From assembly GCF_902686445.1 (NCBI RefSeq), contig NC_062221.1:40511075-40575074 (forward strand): DNA of 64,000 bases, read 5' to 3'. The DNA is from Sciurus carolinensis. Taxonomy: Eukaryota; Chordata; Mammalia; Rodentia; Sciuridae. Of the stretch, positions 20,301-31,055 are shown piece after piece; the first letter of the stretch is position 1; every line of letters begins with the position of its first letter. Made by a program: the position numbers and the translations under genes. A model generated the notes under the pieces. It worked only from the letters and a program-made list of their open reading frames with translations, did not search any database and had not been told where the DNA came from.

Positions 20301-22554
20301 TCCCCTGAGGAAACACTGCAGAGATGTGGCAGTTTTTTGAAATTATTAGTTGCCATAATACTTCCTCTTTCTTGCATACCTCAGTATTAAACTATGCACA
20401 ATTAAGACATGTTCTGTATTCAGAGGTGCTACAATCATATGGAAGAATATAAGCAACACTAGCCCAAATCACAGGTTAAATTTTAAAAGAAATAAATTTG
20501 AAGAGCAACACATATACAGTTATTTTCAGCTGGGCAATCCAACCCCAACAGTGTCCATCAACAAGCTCAGATGAAGCCAGAGACCTTCACCCCGGCATCA
20601 GTAGTCCAGCAGGCCTGGGCGCCCGCCCTGCCTCCTCCAGTCCTCTCCCCCCACCCTCTGCGTTCACAGACCTCCTGCACATCTGAGGCCACAGGGCAGG
20701 AGAGGGGAGCTGGTTTTGTTTTCTGCATAATAAAGATTTCAAAAGACTGAGGAAGGGAACTTCCATGCCTTGCTCTGCTGAAGTTCATTTCTTAATATTT
20801 TTAAGAAATATGTAAACAAACAAAAAATATTACAAATGTATACAAAGCCCCCTGGTGGAAGTACATTTAACAACCATTTTAAGGGCTTGAGATTTGGAAA
20901 GAGAGAATTATGGCATTCATGGTTATTTTAGGCTCCCTGTGGGCTGGTCAGCATGGGAAGAACATTCAGGTATCTGACTTTGGCAGCAGCGAGAGAGCAT
21001 GAGCCAAATTGCCTGCCTCCTGGACCACCTTTGTCTAATGACAGAATCCTTTTCCTTTTTCTTGTAGCCACCAAGGAGAAAAACCAATATAAACCTCAGC
21101 AGATTTCAACCCATTTTTATTCTACTCTGCTTTTATCTTTTATTAGAGGCAGGAAATCAAGTGGCATAATTTCGTTTACCTTTTCTTTTTTCTTTCTATT
21201 TTTTGTAACTTTCAGGAAGAAAATACCTCTGCATCTCCCAAGACAACAGATTCTTTTGAACGAATAAAAGACACGCAGGTTTCAAGCTACCAGTTTTTCC
21301 TATAGAGAGTTTTAATTTCCTTGCAGGAAAAAATGAACAATTAGAAAAGATCCTCGGAAGATATGTTAAAGACCACATTTTGAGATGGAAATGAAATAAA
21401 ATGCTGCATGTTCTTTATTTTTTTAACTCAAAGAAAAACTTTTTTGACTTTCATGATGTGCATATGGCCATTAATTTCAATGTCATATTATGGTTTTTGG
21501 CTGAACAGACAGTATGTATGTATGGGTGTAAGCAAACAAAACAAATGCATTTTGTATTCAAATTTATACAACTCCATACATTTTTATGCTGTTTATTTGA
21601 AAATTAATTTTGGCTTAGGCCTCAGAGACAGCAAATGTTGTCAAGATTTGAGGGCTACCTGAAAAGCCTTGGGGACAGCATTACCCTTATGCATAAGAAA
21701 CAGCAAAATAAAATAAAAATAAATGAATTTCCAAATACGTCATGGCTAATCCCTTGAGCTGACCTACAAATGAATTATGGAGGTTTTGCTACAGGACTGA
21801 GTAGATCTGGTGATTTCACTGAGAGATTTATCTTATTTTCCAACTTATTTTCATATCTTATTTCCTTTTCTTTTAGAATTAGACTGTAAATAAAAGGGCT
21901 AAGACTGAATGAAGCTCCCTTTCACAGAACTCATATTGGATTGATAAATTAAAAGGGTGAGATGAGTTTTGTATGACCCATCCTCAAGGATTTGGGAAAT
22001 TTAGCCGATGCAAAACAAGGCATTAATTTGGAGAGGCCTAGCTACTTACAATGCTTAGTATTCTGACAATGATGAATGGCATCATTCCAAGCAAATGGTA
22101 ATTTCACTTTTTGTGACAGTACTTTAGAGCAAAACCGACTTTCTTCACACAAAGAATTTGCAATCCTATTGAACAGAGGCAGTACCTGAATATCAGAAAT
22201 CCTTCATTGTTTAAGTATCATCTGATATTCTTGATTGGCTTCAGACTGAAGGTTGGAGTTGAATTAGGGAGAACGGAGGTTAAGTCCTAACCTTGAAAGA
22301 CTTCGCAGCCATTGAAACGCTGCCTTTGGGCACTTATTGGCCTGTATTTATCAAAAAAACTTTTCAATTCAATGAGGGGAGGGAGAAAACACAAAACTTG
22401 TCACATTCATCAAGTGAAGCCACTGGAAAGACATCTACAGAACACCCAAAAAGCATAATCTTTCTGAAGCGCTGATAGAAATGGTAATTGGATGGGTCAG
22501 GGAATAATACGGCCAAAGCAGAGGCAAGGCAGAATATCCCGAAAAAATCAAGGT
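20301..22554. other. Unassigned, largely repeat-free
   Basis: No gene. A CTCF-like motif is at 20847-20858. About 20930-21060 and 21990-22260 are free of recognisable repeats and not of simple composition, so they could contain conserved non-coding sequence. ATTAATTT-type homeodomain-like motifs occur at about 21470 and 22022. Confidence 0.4.
20847..20858 (-). promoter_or_regulatory. CTCF-like motif
   Basis: The reverse strand reads CCACCAGGGGGC, an exact match to the 12-bp CTCF core CCASYAGRKGGC. The flanks (CTT before, TTT after) are not the preferred ones. It points opposite to the motif at 15462, so the pair is convergent. Confidence 0.45.
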
Positions 22555-22555
22555 C

Positions 22556-22580
22556 AAAAAAAAAAAAAAAAAAAAAAAAA
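22556..22580. repeat. Poly-A run
   Basis: About 24 A in a row with no SINE or LINE body before it, so it is treated as a simple repeat. Confidence 0.85.
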
Positions 22581-23759
22581 GAACAGACCCTTTTTAACTT
22601 GCGAAAAACTTACACTTGGCCTTTATACTCAGGGAAAAATATACCTGTTGCTCCTGATAATTTATATCCTTGCAAAAGCCTCTCAAAAAGAACTTTAGGG
22701 CATAAAAAGCATTTAAAGTTCCTCAGTCTCACAGCCTATAAGAAAGTTTCACCTTAATAGTGGCTCCAACAAAGTATGTTTTCAGAAAACACTGAAAGAT
22801 AAAACAAAGAATAGTTATTCTTTAAAAAGAACAATTACAGCCGGACCCTCAATCACTCTAACCAGACAGTCTTTCCCAGCAGGGAAGGTATGCCCTGGAG
22901 CGGGGCAGTAAAGTGGACTTAAACTCTTCCCCCAGGGACTTGGGAGTGAGGGAGGGAACTGTCTCTTGGAAGACTGGCAGACCCTGTGGATGTGTCTCCC
23001 CAAAGAGGAACAGACCTGATGAGTCACAAAATCCGGGTAGCCGATCTTCCTGCCGCCTTCTGCTAATGAGCTAATCGCAGCAGAGCCAAAGGACACATAT
23101 GAACAGATGAGTCGCCTGGGGATGCTGCATTGTCCCTGTCCCGCTTTTTATCTCAGACAAACACCTCTTCCCTGGACTTGGGAGGCTTTGGGCACAAGGC
23201 AGAAAGCTGATGTTTGGGCTACAGCTGGAAAAGGAAGGAAAGCAATGAAGCTCGACTGGTGGAACTGTGCAGAGGCAGGTGTCTGACAGGGACATCAGTG
23301 AAGGGGAAACGGTCCCTGAAAAGACAATCCCAGGAATGAAGCAGAGAACACCCACAAAAGCTCCTTAGATATGTTCCTTTCAGAGTTAAAAAGAAACAAG
23401 CCAAAGCTTACCCTAACATTTCCCTCTCAACTGTACACATTTACTGATATGCAAGAAAGACGGCATAATTTGTTAATTTGCAAAATTCTAAGGTGTCCAC
23501 ATACCCATTTCTATCATTCCAGGATTTCAACTTTCCACATCAGAGTTTCACAGCGATGTAAGGTAGGAGATGGAGTTCATGATTTGTGCTGACAGAGCCA
23601 CATCATATTTTAAGGAGATGACATTGCTATTGATGGCTTCTTCTAATCTATTCCCAGTAATATGCTCATCTGTATGTTTTCCCCAGGCACCAGAAGAACA
23701 ATCTCAGATACCTAAAACACTATGTCATTTCTTTCCACAAATCTCATATGCACATATAT
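22581..23759. other. Unassigned
   Basis: No gene. Overlapping open frames of 60-94 codons on the minus strand around 22815-23404 show no recognisable family. Base composition is somewhat more GC-rich at 22840-23350. Confidence 0.4.
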
Positions 23760-23830
23760 TATTATTATTTAACGTTTATTAAGTACCAACAGTATGCTAG
23801 GCACCATAGACATAGGGGCCATAAAAACAT
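23760..23830 (-). repeat. Short MIR/L2-like fragment, reverse
   Basis: 'AACGTTTATTAAGTACCAAC' and 'AGTATGCTAGGCACCATAG' match the block that reverse MIR and L2 share; too short to choose between them. Confidence 0.4.
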
Positions 23831-24204
23831 ATTTAACGCATCAAAAACCACAATAAGAGGATGCTGTGTTTGTGACAGAAGACAATAAAAATCTTTACAA
23901 TTCATAGTTCAAGATGAAATGCACCCTGGGTCCCAGAGAAGCCTTGGTACAGCTGGCATATCAGAAAAGGTATTATAATTTTTACTCAGCCAGAGTAAGG
24001 GAGGTTATGCATACCTTCTGTTAAGCATGATCTTCCTCAACCTCCTCAACATTCTGCAATAAACAATGAGTTCTCTGATGCAAGCCATTAATTACTTATC
24101 TGATTGAACCTCAGCATTCTGCATCATCCCCAACCATAAGATAGGTTATAGAAAGCCCTGGGTAGGCCTTGAAAGTACATTTTTCTGCATAACAGTATAG
24201 AGTT
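23831..24204. other. Unassigned
   Basis: Nothing recognised. Confidence 0.4.
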
Positions 24205-24275
24205 ATTCCACTGAAACTTGGAAAGGTTAAGTAACTCATCTAAGACCAATGTTCAGGATTCTATTCTCTGTATTT
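24205..24275 (-). repeat. MIR fragment, reverse
   Basis: 'GAAACTTGGAAAGGTTAAGT' and 'AACTCATCTAAGACCAATG' match the conserved MIR core in reverse. Confidence 0.5.
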
Positions 24276-24290
24276 CTAAAGTTGTATTTA

Positions 24291-24291
<1 letters not shown>

Positions 24292-24325
<34 letters not shown>
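24292..24325. repeat. (CA)n microsatellite
   Basis: About 16 uninterrupted CA units followed by a short GA-rich run. Confidence 0.95.
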
Positions 24326-24328
<3 letters not shown>

Positions 24329-24514
24329 GGAGAGAGAGAACACAACACATACAGCTGAAGAGTGATGTATTTCATCCACAAGTTTGGAGATATGGAGATG
24401 ATATAATATCAAATAGCCAATTTGGACACTGGATAGACACATCATTATCCTGGCTAAGACAGAATGTATACCATAAGGGTCTCAACTTTCTCACTTCCTC
24501 TTTGGCATGGTTTA

Positions 24515-24776
24515 TTGTGGGGTTAAGAGCATGAACTCTGGAGCCAGACTTTCTGGGCCTGGATTCTGATTCTGCCACTTTTAAGCTATGTGACTCTAAG
24601 CAAGTTAATTAACATTTCTGTGCCTTCTCTTCTCATCGGTTAGCAAGACATAAAGAAAATAATAGTAACTTATTTTAGAGTTATTGTGAGGAAGAAATGA
24701 GCTAATTAATGTACCAAAAACACCTTGTACATGGCCTGGCACACAGTAAATGCTGAAAAGATTATTATTTTATTGG
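24515..24776 (+). repeat. MIR SINE, near full length
   Basis: The complete layout is visible: 'GTTAAGAGCATGAACTCTGG', 'AGCCAGACTTTCTGGGCCTG', 'TTCTGCCACTTTTAAGCTAT', 'GTGACTCTAAGCAAGTTAAT', 'AGTTATTGTGAGGAAGAAAT', 'GGCCTGGCACACAGTAAATG'. An ID SINE is inserted next to its 3' end. Confidence 0.85.
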
Positions 24777-24788
24777 AGTCCTAGCACT

Positions 24789-24896
24789 TGGCTGGGGAGA
24801 CAGCTCAGTTGGTAGAGTGCTTGCCTTGCAAGCACAAGACCCTGGGTTCAATCCCCAGTACCAAAAATAAAAAAAGGAAAAAAAAAAAAAAAAAAC
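24789..24896 (+). repeat. ID SINE with perfect target duplication
   Basis: Core 'GGCTGGGGAGACAGCTCAGT' with A box CAGCTCAGTTGG and B box GGTTCAATCCC, each one base off consensus, then an A-rich tail broken by T and GG. The 12-bp duplication AGTCCTAGCACT is perfect (24777-24788 and 24897-24908). Confidence 0.93.
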
Positions 24897-24908
24897 AGTC
24901 CTAGCACT

Positions 24909-26480
24909 GAGAAGCATACAGTATATAAGAGGGCAATGCTACTAAAGCTTCATCAGTAAACCATGTGCTTCAAGTTGCTTTTCAATTAGTAAAAATAGAT
25001 TTACACTAGCCATCCAACTCTCTTCCTTCAACCCCTCATGAACCAAAGTGAATCTACAAGACAGCCAGCTAAAACCCCCAAAGTTGTTTTCCCTGTGGGT
25101 CACCGTCAATGAACACCAGACTGATTCCCTGAGGGTTAACAAAAGGCCATGGTGCTAGGCATTTGGGAGGTAGAATGAATGAGTGAGTAAATGAATGAAT
25201 GAATGATCAGACAATGCTTAGAAGCTCAAAGAATCCAGTGAAGGGTTCAATTATGTATTCTAGACCTTCTTTGAACATGTGCAGTTCCCAACAATATGTA
25301 GTGGAATTTGCATATTTCCAATGTACTTTCTATTCCCTCCCCGAGCCAGTCTACACCTTCTGGATATTTACCAAGTGTTACTATTTCTACAGAGGACCTA
25401 GAGGAGATTGGGGAAGTAAACTTCAGATAGGTTAATAAGGCTTATTCTACACTGACTAAATGATTTAGTTTTAGTTGGCGAAAAAGTCAAAGCTAATAGT
25501 TAAATTAAGACTTTTGGATTATTAGTCAATAGCTCCTGGCTGGGCATTCCTTAGCCAGCTAAGGATGAATAATCAAAGTTGCAATATGTAGAAAAACAAT
25601 CAGAATTGATACTTGGTACAATGAAAAGAAAATGTTTTCTAATATATTGTTTATTGTCATAAATATTAAGGGATTAAATAATCAACTGCTATGAGTTAAT
25701 GGCAGCCTAAGACGCACACAGTCTTATCCATTGACAAATTTTAAATATTGGCTTTAGACAGCTTTAAAGTATGTGATACAGACTTGATATCACAAAATAC
25801 AAGCTTTCAAAATTATTTTACTGTCCATATTTCCTTCAAGCTCAGTTATTCAATAGGAATTTAAAACCCATTAGGACTCCCTCGGTGATAGAATTCATGA
25901 TACTTTTCTTAAGGAAATTACTATGGAGCAAAGAATTCTTGGTAGGTTTTAACACCTTTCTAAACCACCTCTTTTCCTGAGGGATATGGTCCACTTTCCG
26001 CAGCTCTAAGCTTAAATGTGGTGCCATTTAATTACACACACACTAATAAAGCAAGACATATTTAAAAGTAATTTTGTAACCTGTACATACAAACTCAAGC
26101 CTGTGGATGATGAAATGTTGCTAAAATTATCCTTATCCAGTAAAATTTATTGCAGTGATGAAAATCTTGACATCTATTCCAAAGTTCAAATTAAACTCCA
26201 GAGTAATACAGTAGCCTGAGTTAGACCAAAGTAAATAAGCAATTATTTATAGTAATTCTATGTGTATGTGTTACACGTATTTAACTTCTCAGAAGAAGTC
26301 AGTGAGCCCACATTGTGGGGAGCACTGAATTAATTACAAGCACAACAAAAGGGTGTACTCTACAATGATCTCAGCATGTCACTTTGAATTTATCCATCTG
26401 CCTAATACCCACCTGTCTACTTGCGCTTTCATTTAACCACATATTATGGCATCAATATTAACTTTCGGATTTGGGCAAAA
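24909..26480. other. Unassigned, AT-rich, with a GAAT run
   Basis: A (GAAT)n-like run lies at about 25172-25206. No gene and no other repeat recognised. Confidence 0.45.
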
Positions 26481-26489
26481 CCATTGCCA

Positions 26490-26780
26490 TTTCCCAAGCT
26501 CTTTGCCTCCTAATAAACACAGACTGAAGGGGAAGTGCTGAAAGCTGCAGCAATATTTTTCCCGTAACGTTTGATACGAATCCCAGCTGCACAACATTGT
26601 ATGTTAATAACCATTATTTAATTAACAGATGAAGAAGCCCTTTTGAGCTGCTCTGGCAGATTTTGAACTTGATCTTCTATCATTTGATGTCATGCAAGAC
26701 CAGATAAATGACAAGTCTTTCGAGAGTCTGCAGAGCCCCTTCAGAACAGCTGCACGGTCTTCCCCCCTTCTATGCAGCAG
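26490..26780. other. Repeat-free block, candidate conserved non-coding element
   Basis: Complex sequence without recognisable repeats, containing TTATTTAATTAACAG (a homeodomain-type TTAATTAA core at about 26617-26624), two CAGCTGCA-like E-boxes (CAGCTG) and TTTGATGTCATGCAA. This composition is typical of developmental enhancers, but the call is inference only. Confidence 0.25.
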
Positions 26781-27529
26781 GTTTCTCACTTAAGAAAAAA
26801 ACACGCTTCATTACATCGCCTCTTACTTGAGCTGCAAGGGTCTATTCAAGGAAGATAAGCCTCTTAGAAATGAAGTAGCGTTGAATTTAGGTTTTGAGTG
26901 ACAGCAGGAAGATTTATCCATTCAACAGACAATACCGCTTTCTCTGCATTAATCTAGGAGGCGGACAATGATCTGTTTTTTAGGCCTCATCTCATCTCTT
27001 TCCCACAGCAGAAGGTGATTAGAGTTAGGAAACGGGGACTGTGAAAGAAAACTTGAGCGCTATCTCTCCAGCCCTCCTGTTTCCTGAAGGGGTAAGAGGG
27101 AGCCCCTAGGCCAAGGGCGTCAATCACAGATTTACAACAAGGATAGGATGCTTCACCACTGGGAAACAACTGAGAGGCCACAGGTAAAAGGGTGAGCCCG
27201 GGAGCCCAAAGAGTAAACCATTATTGTTAACTGTCCAAAGAGAGAAGAAAGTACAAACTAGTCCTTCGTGAGTGAAAGTCCCTGAATTCCTCCTGGCCTG
27301 GCCCAGATAAAACTCTGGCATCTCTTAACTCAACGCCATATCCTAATACCTATCCACAGGTTGAGGTTCAGGGAAGCCACAGGTTAGCTGGTCTGCAGAC
27401 AGCAGCCCAGAGAGAAGTGGAGGCAAAGATTCTGCTCAACCCACAAAACAGTGCCACGCCACATGTGAACACGTGTTCACACAACGGTTTCATCTCACCT
27501 CTTAAGCCACCTCCCTCAACTCAAGAGGT
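26781..27529. other. Unassigned
   Basis: No gene. It contains the perfect 18-bp palindrome at 27464-27481 and is otherwise featureless. Confidence 0.4.
27464..27481. repeat. Perfect 18-bp palindrome with central E-box
   Basis: TGTGAACACGTGTTCACA equals its own reverse complement. The centre is CACGTG, the site of bHLH-zip factors such as USF/MYC-MAX. The GAACA/TGTTC halves are spaced by 2, not the 3 needed for a steroid receptor element. Confidence 0.8.
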
Positions 27530-27532
27530 GAC

Positions 27533-27672
27533 TTTTTAAAAAGTTGTAGATGGACACAATACTTTTATTTTATTTTATTTACTTATTTACTTTTAATGAG
27601 GTGCTGAGGATCAAACTCAGGGCCTCACACCTGGTGGGCAAGTGCTCTACCACCAAGCTACATCTCCAGTCC
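27533..27672 (-). repeat. ID-derived SINE with T/A-rich tail, reverse
   Basis: The reverse strand reads GGACTGGAGATGTAGCTTG, a tRNA-like core, then GGTGCTGAG... in reverse and a long TTTTATTTTATTTA tail preceded by 'AAGTTGTAGATGGACACAAT', the shared tail block of this squirrel SINE. Target duplication not clear. Confidence 0.85.
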
Positions 27673-28802
27673 AAGACAAGCTTTTTATAGAAGCCTAATT
27701 ATTAATTTGCAGCATCCCTCTCAGGCAAGCACTGAGCACAGAGCACAGGGTGAATAACTCACAGACTACTAGTAACCCACAAGGATAATTAGCTGGAGTC
27801 TAGCATCAGATTACCATTTTATAGGCAATAGCTGGTACTATCCTTAGCATGGAAGGCTTGCCATTTTATTAGTAGAATATTTTGCTCATACTTTGTAGTG
27901 CATAGCTTGATTAATGAGCCTTAGAGTAAATGTGGAAGCTTAAAACAATGTGTCTGCTTTGGGACATGTATATTTTTATTTGAAGTGCAAACACAAGACT
28001 GCTGTTGTCACATCACAATGTCCAGGGATGCCTTTTGTAGGCCACTCACAATCTTGCTCCTTTTTCCCTGACCACACCATGAAGGTGATATCAAATATCT
28101 AAAAATAAACATAGAAAATAAAATTTCCTCTCCCATTACTCTCAAAGAACCCCTGCATAAAAAAATAATTAAAGGTGGGCCCAAGAAGATGTAAAACAAA
28201 GATTTTGGGAAAACAAGTATGAGGCAAAATGCTTTTGCATGATACCTTTTTTTCTGAAAAGGCAGTTCATGGAGGCCAGTAGAAACTCTATTTCAAGTAT
28301 GAGTAATTAATTTAGTGAGTAAGTAAGCAGAGAAAAAGTCACAGACATTACCACAGAATTAAATCAAATCGCCCCAAATGACTCCTGCAGAGGAGAGGAG
28401 AGTGTGTGTTCTCCAGAAATCAATGTGGAGTCATCCCATTCTGGCATTTCCAATTGCTAAATTATGTTTTGTTTTGTTTTTGCAAAATGTCATATCGACA
28501 ACAAAAGACTTCCTTGACATTCACCTCACGTGGTGCTGGAAATATCTGTTCGTCCATCTTAAAACTACTGTGGAGGTGACAGGATGTAATTCATGTTCCA
28601 AGTCCCCTAGGAACCCAGACCCAACACCAACAGGGCCAGAAGAAGATTCTGAGGGAAAAGCCCACCACCCAACCCCTTTGGAAATCCCACATAGCACAGA
28701 GGCTCTGCTCACTGGGTGGACAGTCCTTGCGGCTTCAAACAAGAGGAAGAAGGGCACCAAAGCTCTGTGACTCTCATTGTCCACTTAGCCTCAGGGAAGG
28801 TG
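27673..28802. other. Unassigned
   Basis: The longest open frame is 130 codons (28378-28770, plus), overlapped by an 87-codon frame on the other strand. The protein has no recognisable domain, and no splice or start context supports it. Not called as a gene. Confidence 0.45.
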
Positions 28803-28813
28803 GCTTCATTCTT

Positions 28814-28946
28814 TTTTTTTTTTTTTTTTTTTAGTTGTCAATGGACCTTTATTTTATTCACTTCTTTATGTGGTACTGAGAATGGAACCCAGTGCCTCAC
28901 ACACGCAAGGCGAGCGCTCTACCACTGAGCCACAACCCCAGCCCCC
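28814..28946 (-). repeat. ID-derived SINE with tail, reverse
   Basis: Reverse strand: GGGGCTGGGGTTGTGGCTCA, tRNA-like core, then the tail block seen here as 'TTTAGTTGTCAATGGACC' and a 20-base T run. The target duplication GCTTCATTCTT / GCTTCGTTCTT (28803-28813 and 28947-28957) has one mismatch. Confidence 0.92.
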
Positions 28947-29134
28947 GCTTCGTTCTTATTAACTCTGGGCCTCAGACTCCTTCAAACCCATCATTACAGC
29001 ACCGTTATAGACACCTTCTTCGCCTACTGTCTCCACAATCAAAAGTTGACCTTTTGAGGGCCAAAAAAATAGTAGAGACTCCACCATCAAACCCTGCATG
29101 ATGGGCCTAGTCAGCACCTACCATGATAGTCTTT

Positions 29135-29180
29135 ATTTTCTTTTCTCTCTCTTTCTTTCTTTCTGCCTTTTTTTTTTTTC
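29135..29180. repeat. Pyrimidine-rich (CTTT)n tract
   Basis: C/T-only or nearly so, ending in a run of T. Confidence 0.8.
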
Positions 29181-29964
29181 CATTTTAATTACTGAAGACT
29201 CCTGTTTTAGAGAAACCCCTAATTGCTTCATTTTGAGATGTTATGTTTAACCTCAGGAAATGGTGTTATAAGACCTGGCAAACAGCTTTCTGGTTGTTTC
29301 AATCAGTACCAGATTATGAGGTCCAGCCGGGTAAGAAACCTATTCATTTTCTTGCCCTGTCATCTTGATCTTATTTGAATGTCTGGGGAGCTGGAGGTGC
29401 TTAGCGGGCCCTGGGTTTCAGGAGTGGGGGTGGGAGGGCCAGGGAGAGCTGTGCGATGTGTTAGAGACACTGAAAGTTTTCATTTTGACCCCTTAATGAG
29501 AGCGACCTTTGACACAGGCTGATGAGTTCCATGCCTGTCCTGGTGTGCTTTTTGAAAACATTTGACACTGGTCACAGGTCTGACAGGGATATGACTAATG
29601 AAGTCGTGGTATAAAAATAATGGGCTGCAATTGCAAGTCATTTGCATGAAACCAAACTCCTTAAAAACTTGTCTCTGTTCACTTTCTGTTTTCTAAATGA
29701 GTCAATAATATGAATCAGATGGCTTGAAGGGAATAGACTCCCAAATATTCCTTCTATAAGTTTGGTAAATTAGTTGGCATTTGGTGCAATTTTTGTTGCC
29801 TTGAGGCCTGGTTTAAATTGGACCATAGTTACTAAATTGCTAGGGCGATTGCAGAATGTGTAGGATAATACATAATACCTTGTTTTTCTTAAGCGTTTCG
29901 TCAGAGAGCTTCTTGTGAGGTCAAGGCACCCAGACAGCTCTTTGCAAAGAATATCAATTGAGAG
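29181..29964. other. Repeat-free block, candidate regulatory sequence
   Basis: No recognisable repeat. 29480-29690 contains GACCTTTGACAC (nuclear-receptor-like), CTGATGAGTTCC and ATTTGCAT, a POU octamer (ATGCAAAT on the reverse strand). Functional status unknown. Confidence 0.25.
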
Positions 29965-30225
29965 TAAACCAAGAAGAAAGGGGAGGAAGAACTTGAGGAG
30001 AAAGGAAAAGGGAGTTGCAGGATAAAAGAAGGAAAAAGAGTAAAAGTAGAAACAAGAAACAAAATACATCAAAAAGAAGAAGGTAACATGAGTTGGGGGC
30101 CAAGAACACGAAAGGAGAGAATGAGTAGAAAAAAGTAGGAAAGGAGGAAAATAGAAAAATGAATGCAGAGGAGTGAAAAAATGAAAACAGAAGAAAACAT
30201 TTAAAGAGAGAGACCAGAAGAAAAA
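29965..30225. repeat. Purine-rich tract
   Basis: Most bases are A or G on the plus strand for about 260 bp, without a single repeating unit. It is 700 bp upstream of the GGAA array and probably of simple-repeat origin. Confidence 0.6.
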
Positions 30226-30908
30226 CTATCATTTCTCTATTAGCTTATCCTACAAAGCTGTCTACTAGTAGCCTCACATAGGGATAAGCATGCACTAAAC
30301 ATACCCCTGGGCTCACAGGAGCCCATATGCCCAGGATTCATTCTTCCTTTCCTTTGACTGCACAAACCAGCCAAGTTCCCAATATTTCAGCTTTTTTCCT
30401 CCAAACACCTCCATTGTGGAGAAGTATTCGGCCAAACCCTTCTTGCTTTGACCATCAGTATCTGGAAGCAGTACCCAGGAGGAGAGCAACTACACAGACC
30501 CCTTTCTAGAACCTTCCTCCTATATGGCTTATCACTGATGACTTCAACACATTGGACTTCCCTTGTGATTTGTCCATTTCACCACATCTATTTGGGATTT
30601 CATTCTGCTCATCTGGTATATATGACAAAATTAAGTATCATTCATCCCTAAATTCAAATAAAGAGAAACACAAATGATTGAAAGACAGACACAAATGCAA
30701 AGAGCAAATGGATAAAAAAACAGGTTGCTAGGCACCAAGGGAAGTGTACACACAAGCTTGAAAATGAAGGGGCTCTGGCTGCTCTGTGACCTTGGGAAAC
30801 TTTCCTGATCTCACTTTCTCTCAGTTTCTTCAATCATAAAGTAAACAATTAAAAGATTGTTTTATAAAATCCCAGTAAAGTATCTGGCTCACCATGAGTA
30901 GCTACAAC
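30226..30908. other. Unassigned
   Basis: No gene or recognised repeat. Confidence 0.4.
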
Positions 30909-31055
30909 AAGGAAAGAAGGAAGGAAGGAAGGAAGGAATGAGGGAAGGAAGGAAGGAAGGAAGGAAGGAAGGAAGGAAGGAAGGAAGGAAGGGAGGGAGG
31001 GAGGGAGGGAGGGGAGGGAGGAAGGAAGGAGAGAGGGAGGGAGCGAAGGGAGGAA
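30909..31055. repeat. (GGAA)n / (GGGA)n microsatellite
   Basis: A block of about 5 GGAA units, a short break, then 12 uninterrupted GGAA units (30943-30990), then several GGGA units and degenerate purine sequence. The open frames on both strands here are repeat translations. Confidence 0.95.

Noticed and set aside
22556..22580. Tail of a processed pseudogene
   Set aside because: No gene-like sequence precedes the A run; same for the runs at 46558, 55473 and 63360.
27464..27481. Steroid hormone receptor element
   Set aside because: The half sites are spaced by two bases and not three.
28378..28770. 130-codon open frame, plus strand
   Set aside because: No domain, overlapped by an open frame on the other strand, and no flanking exon signals; lengths like this arise by chance in 64 kb.
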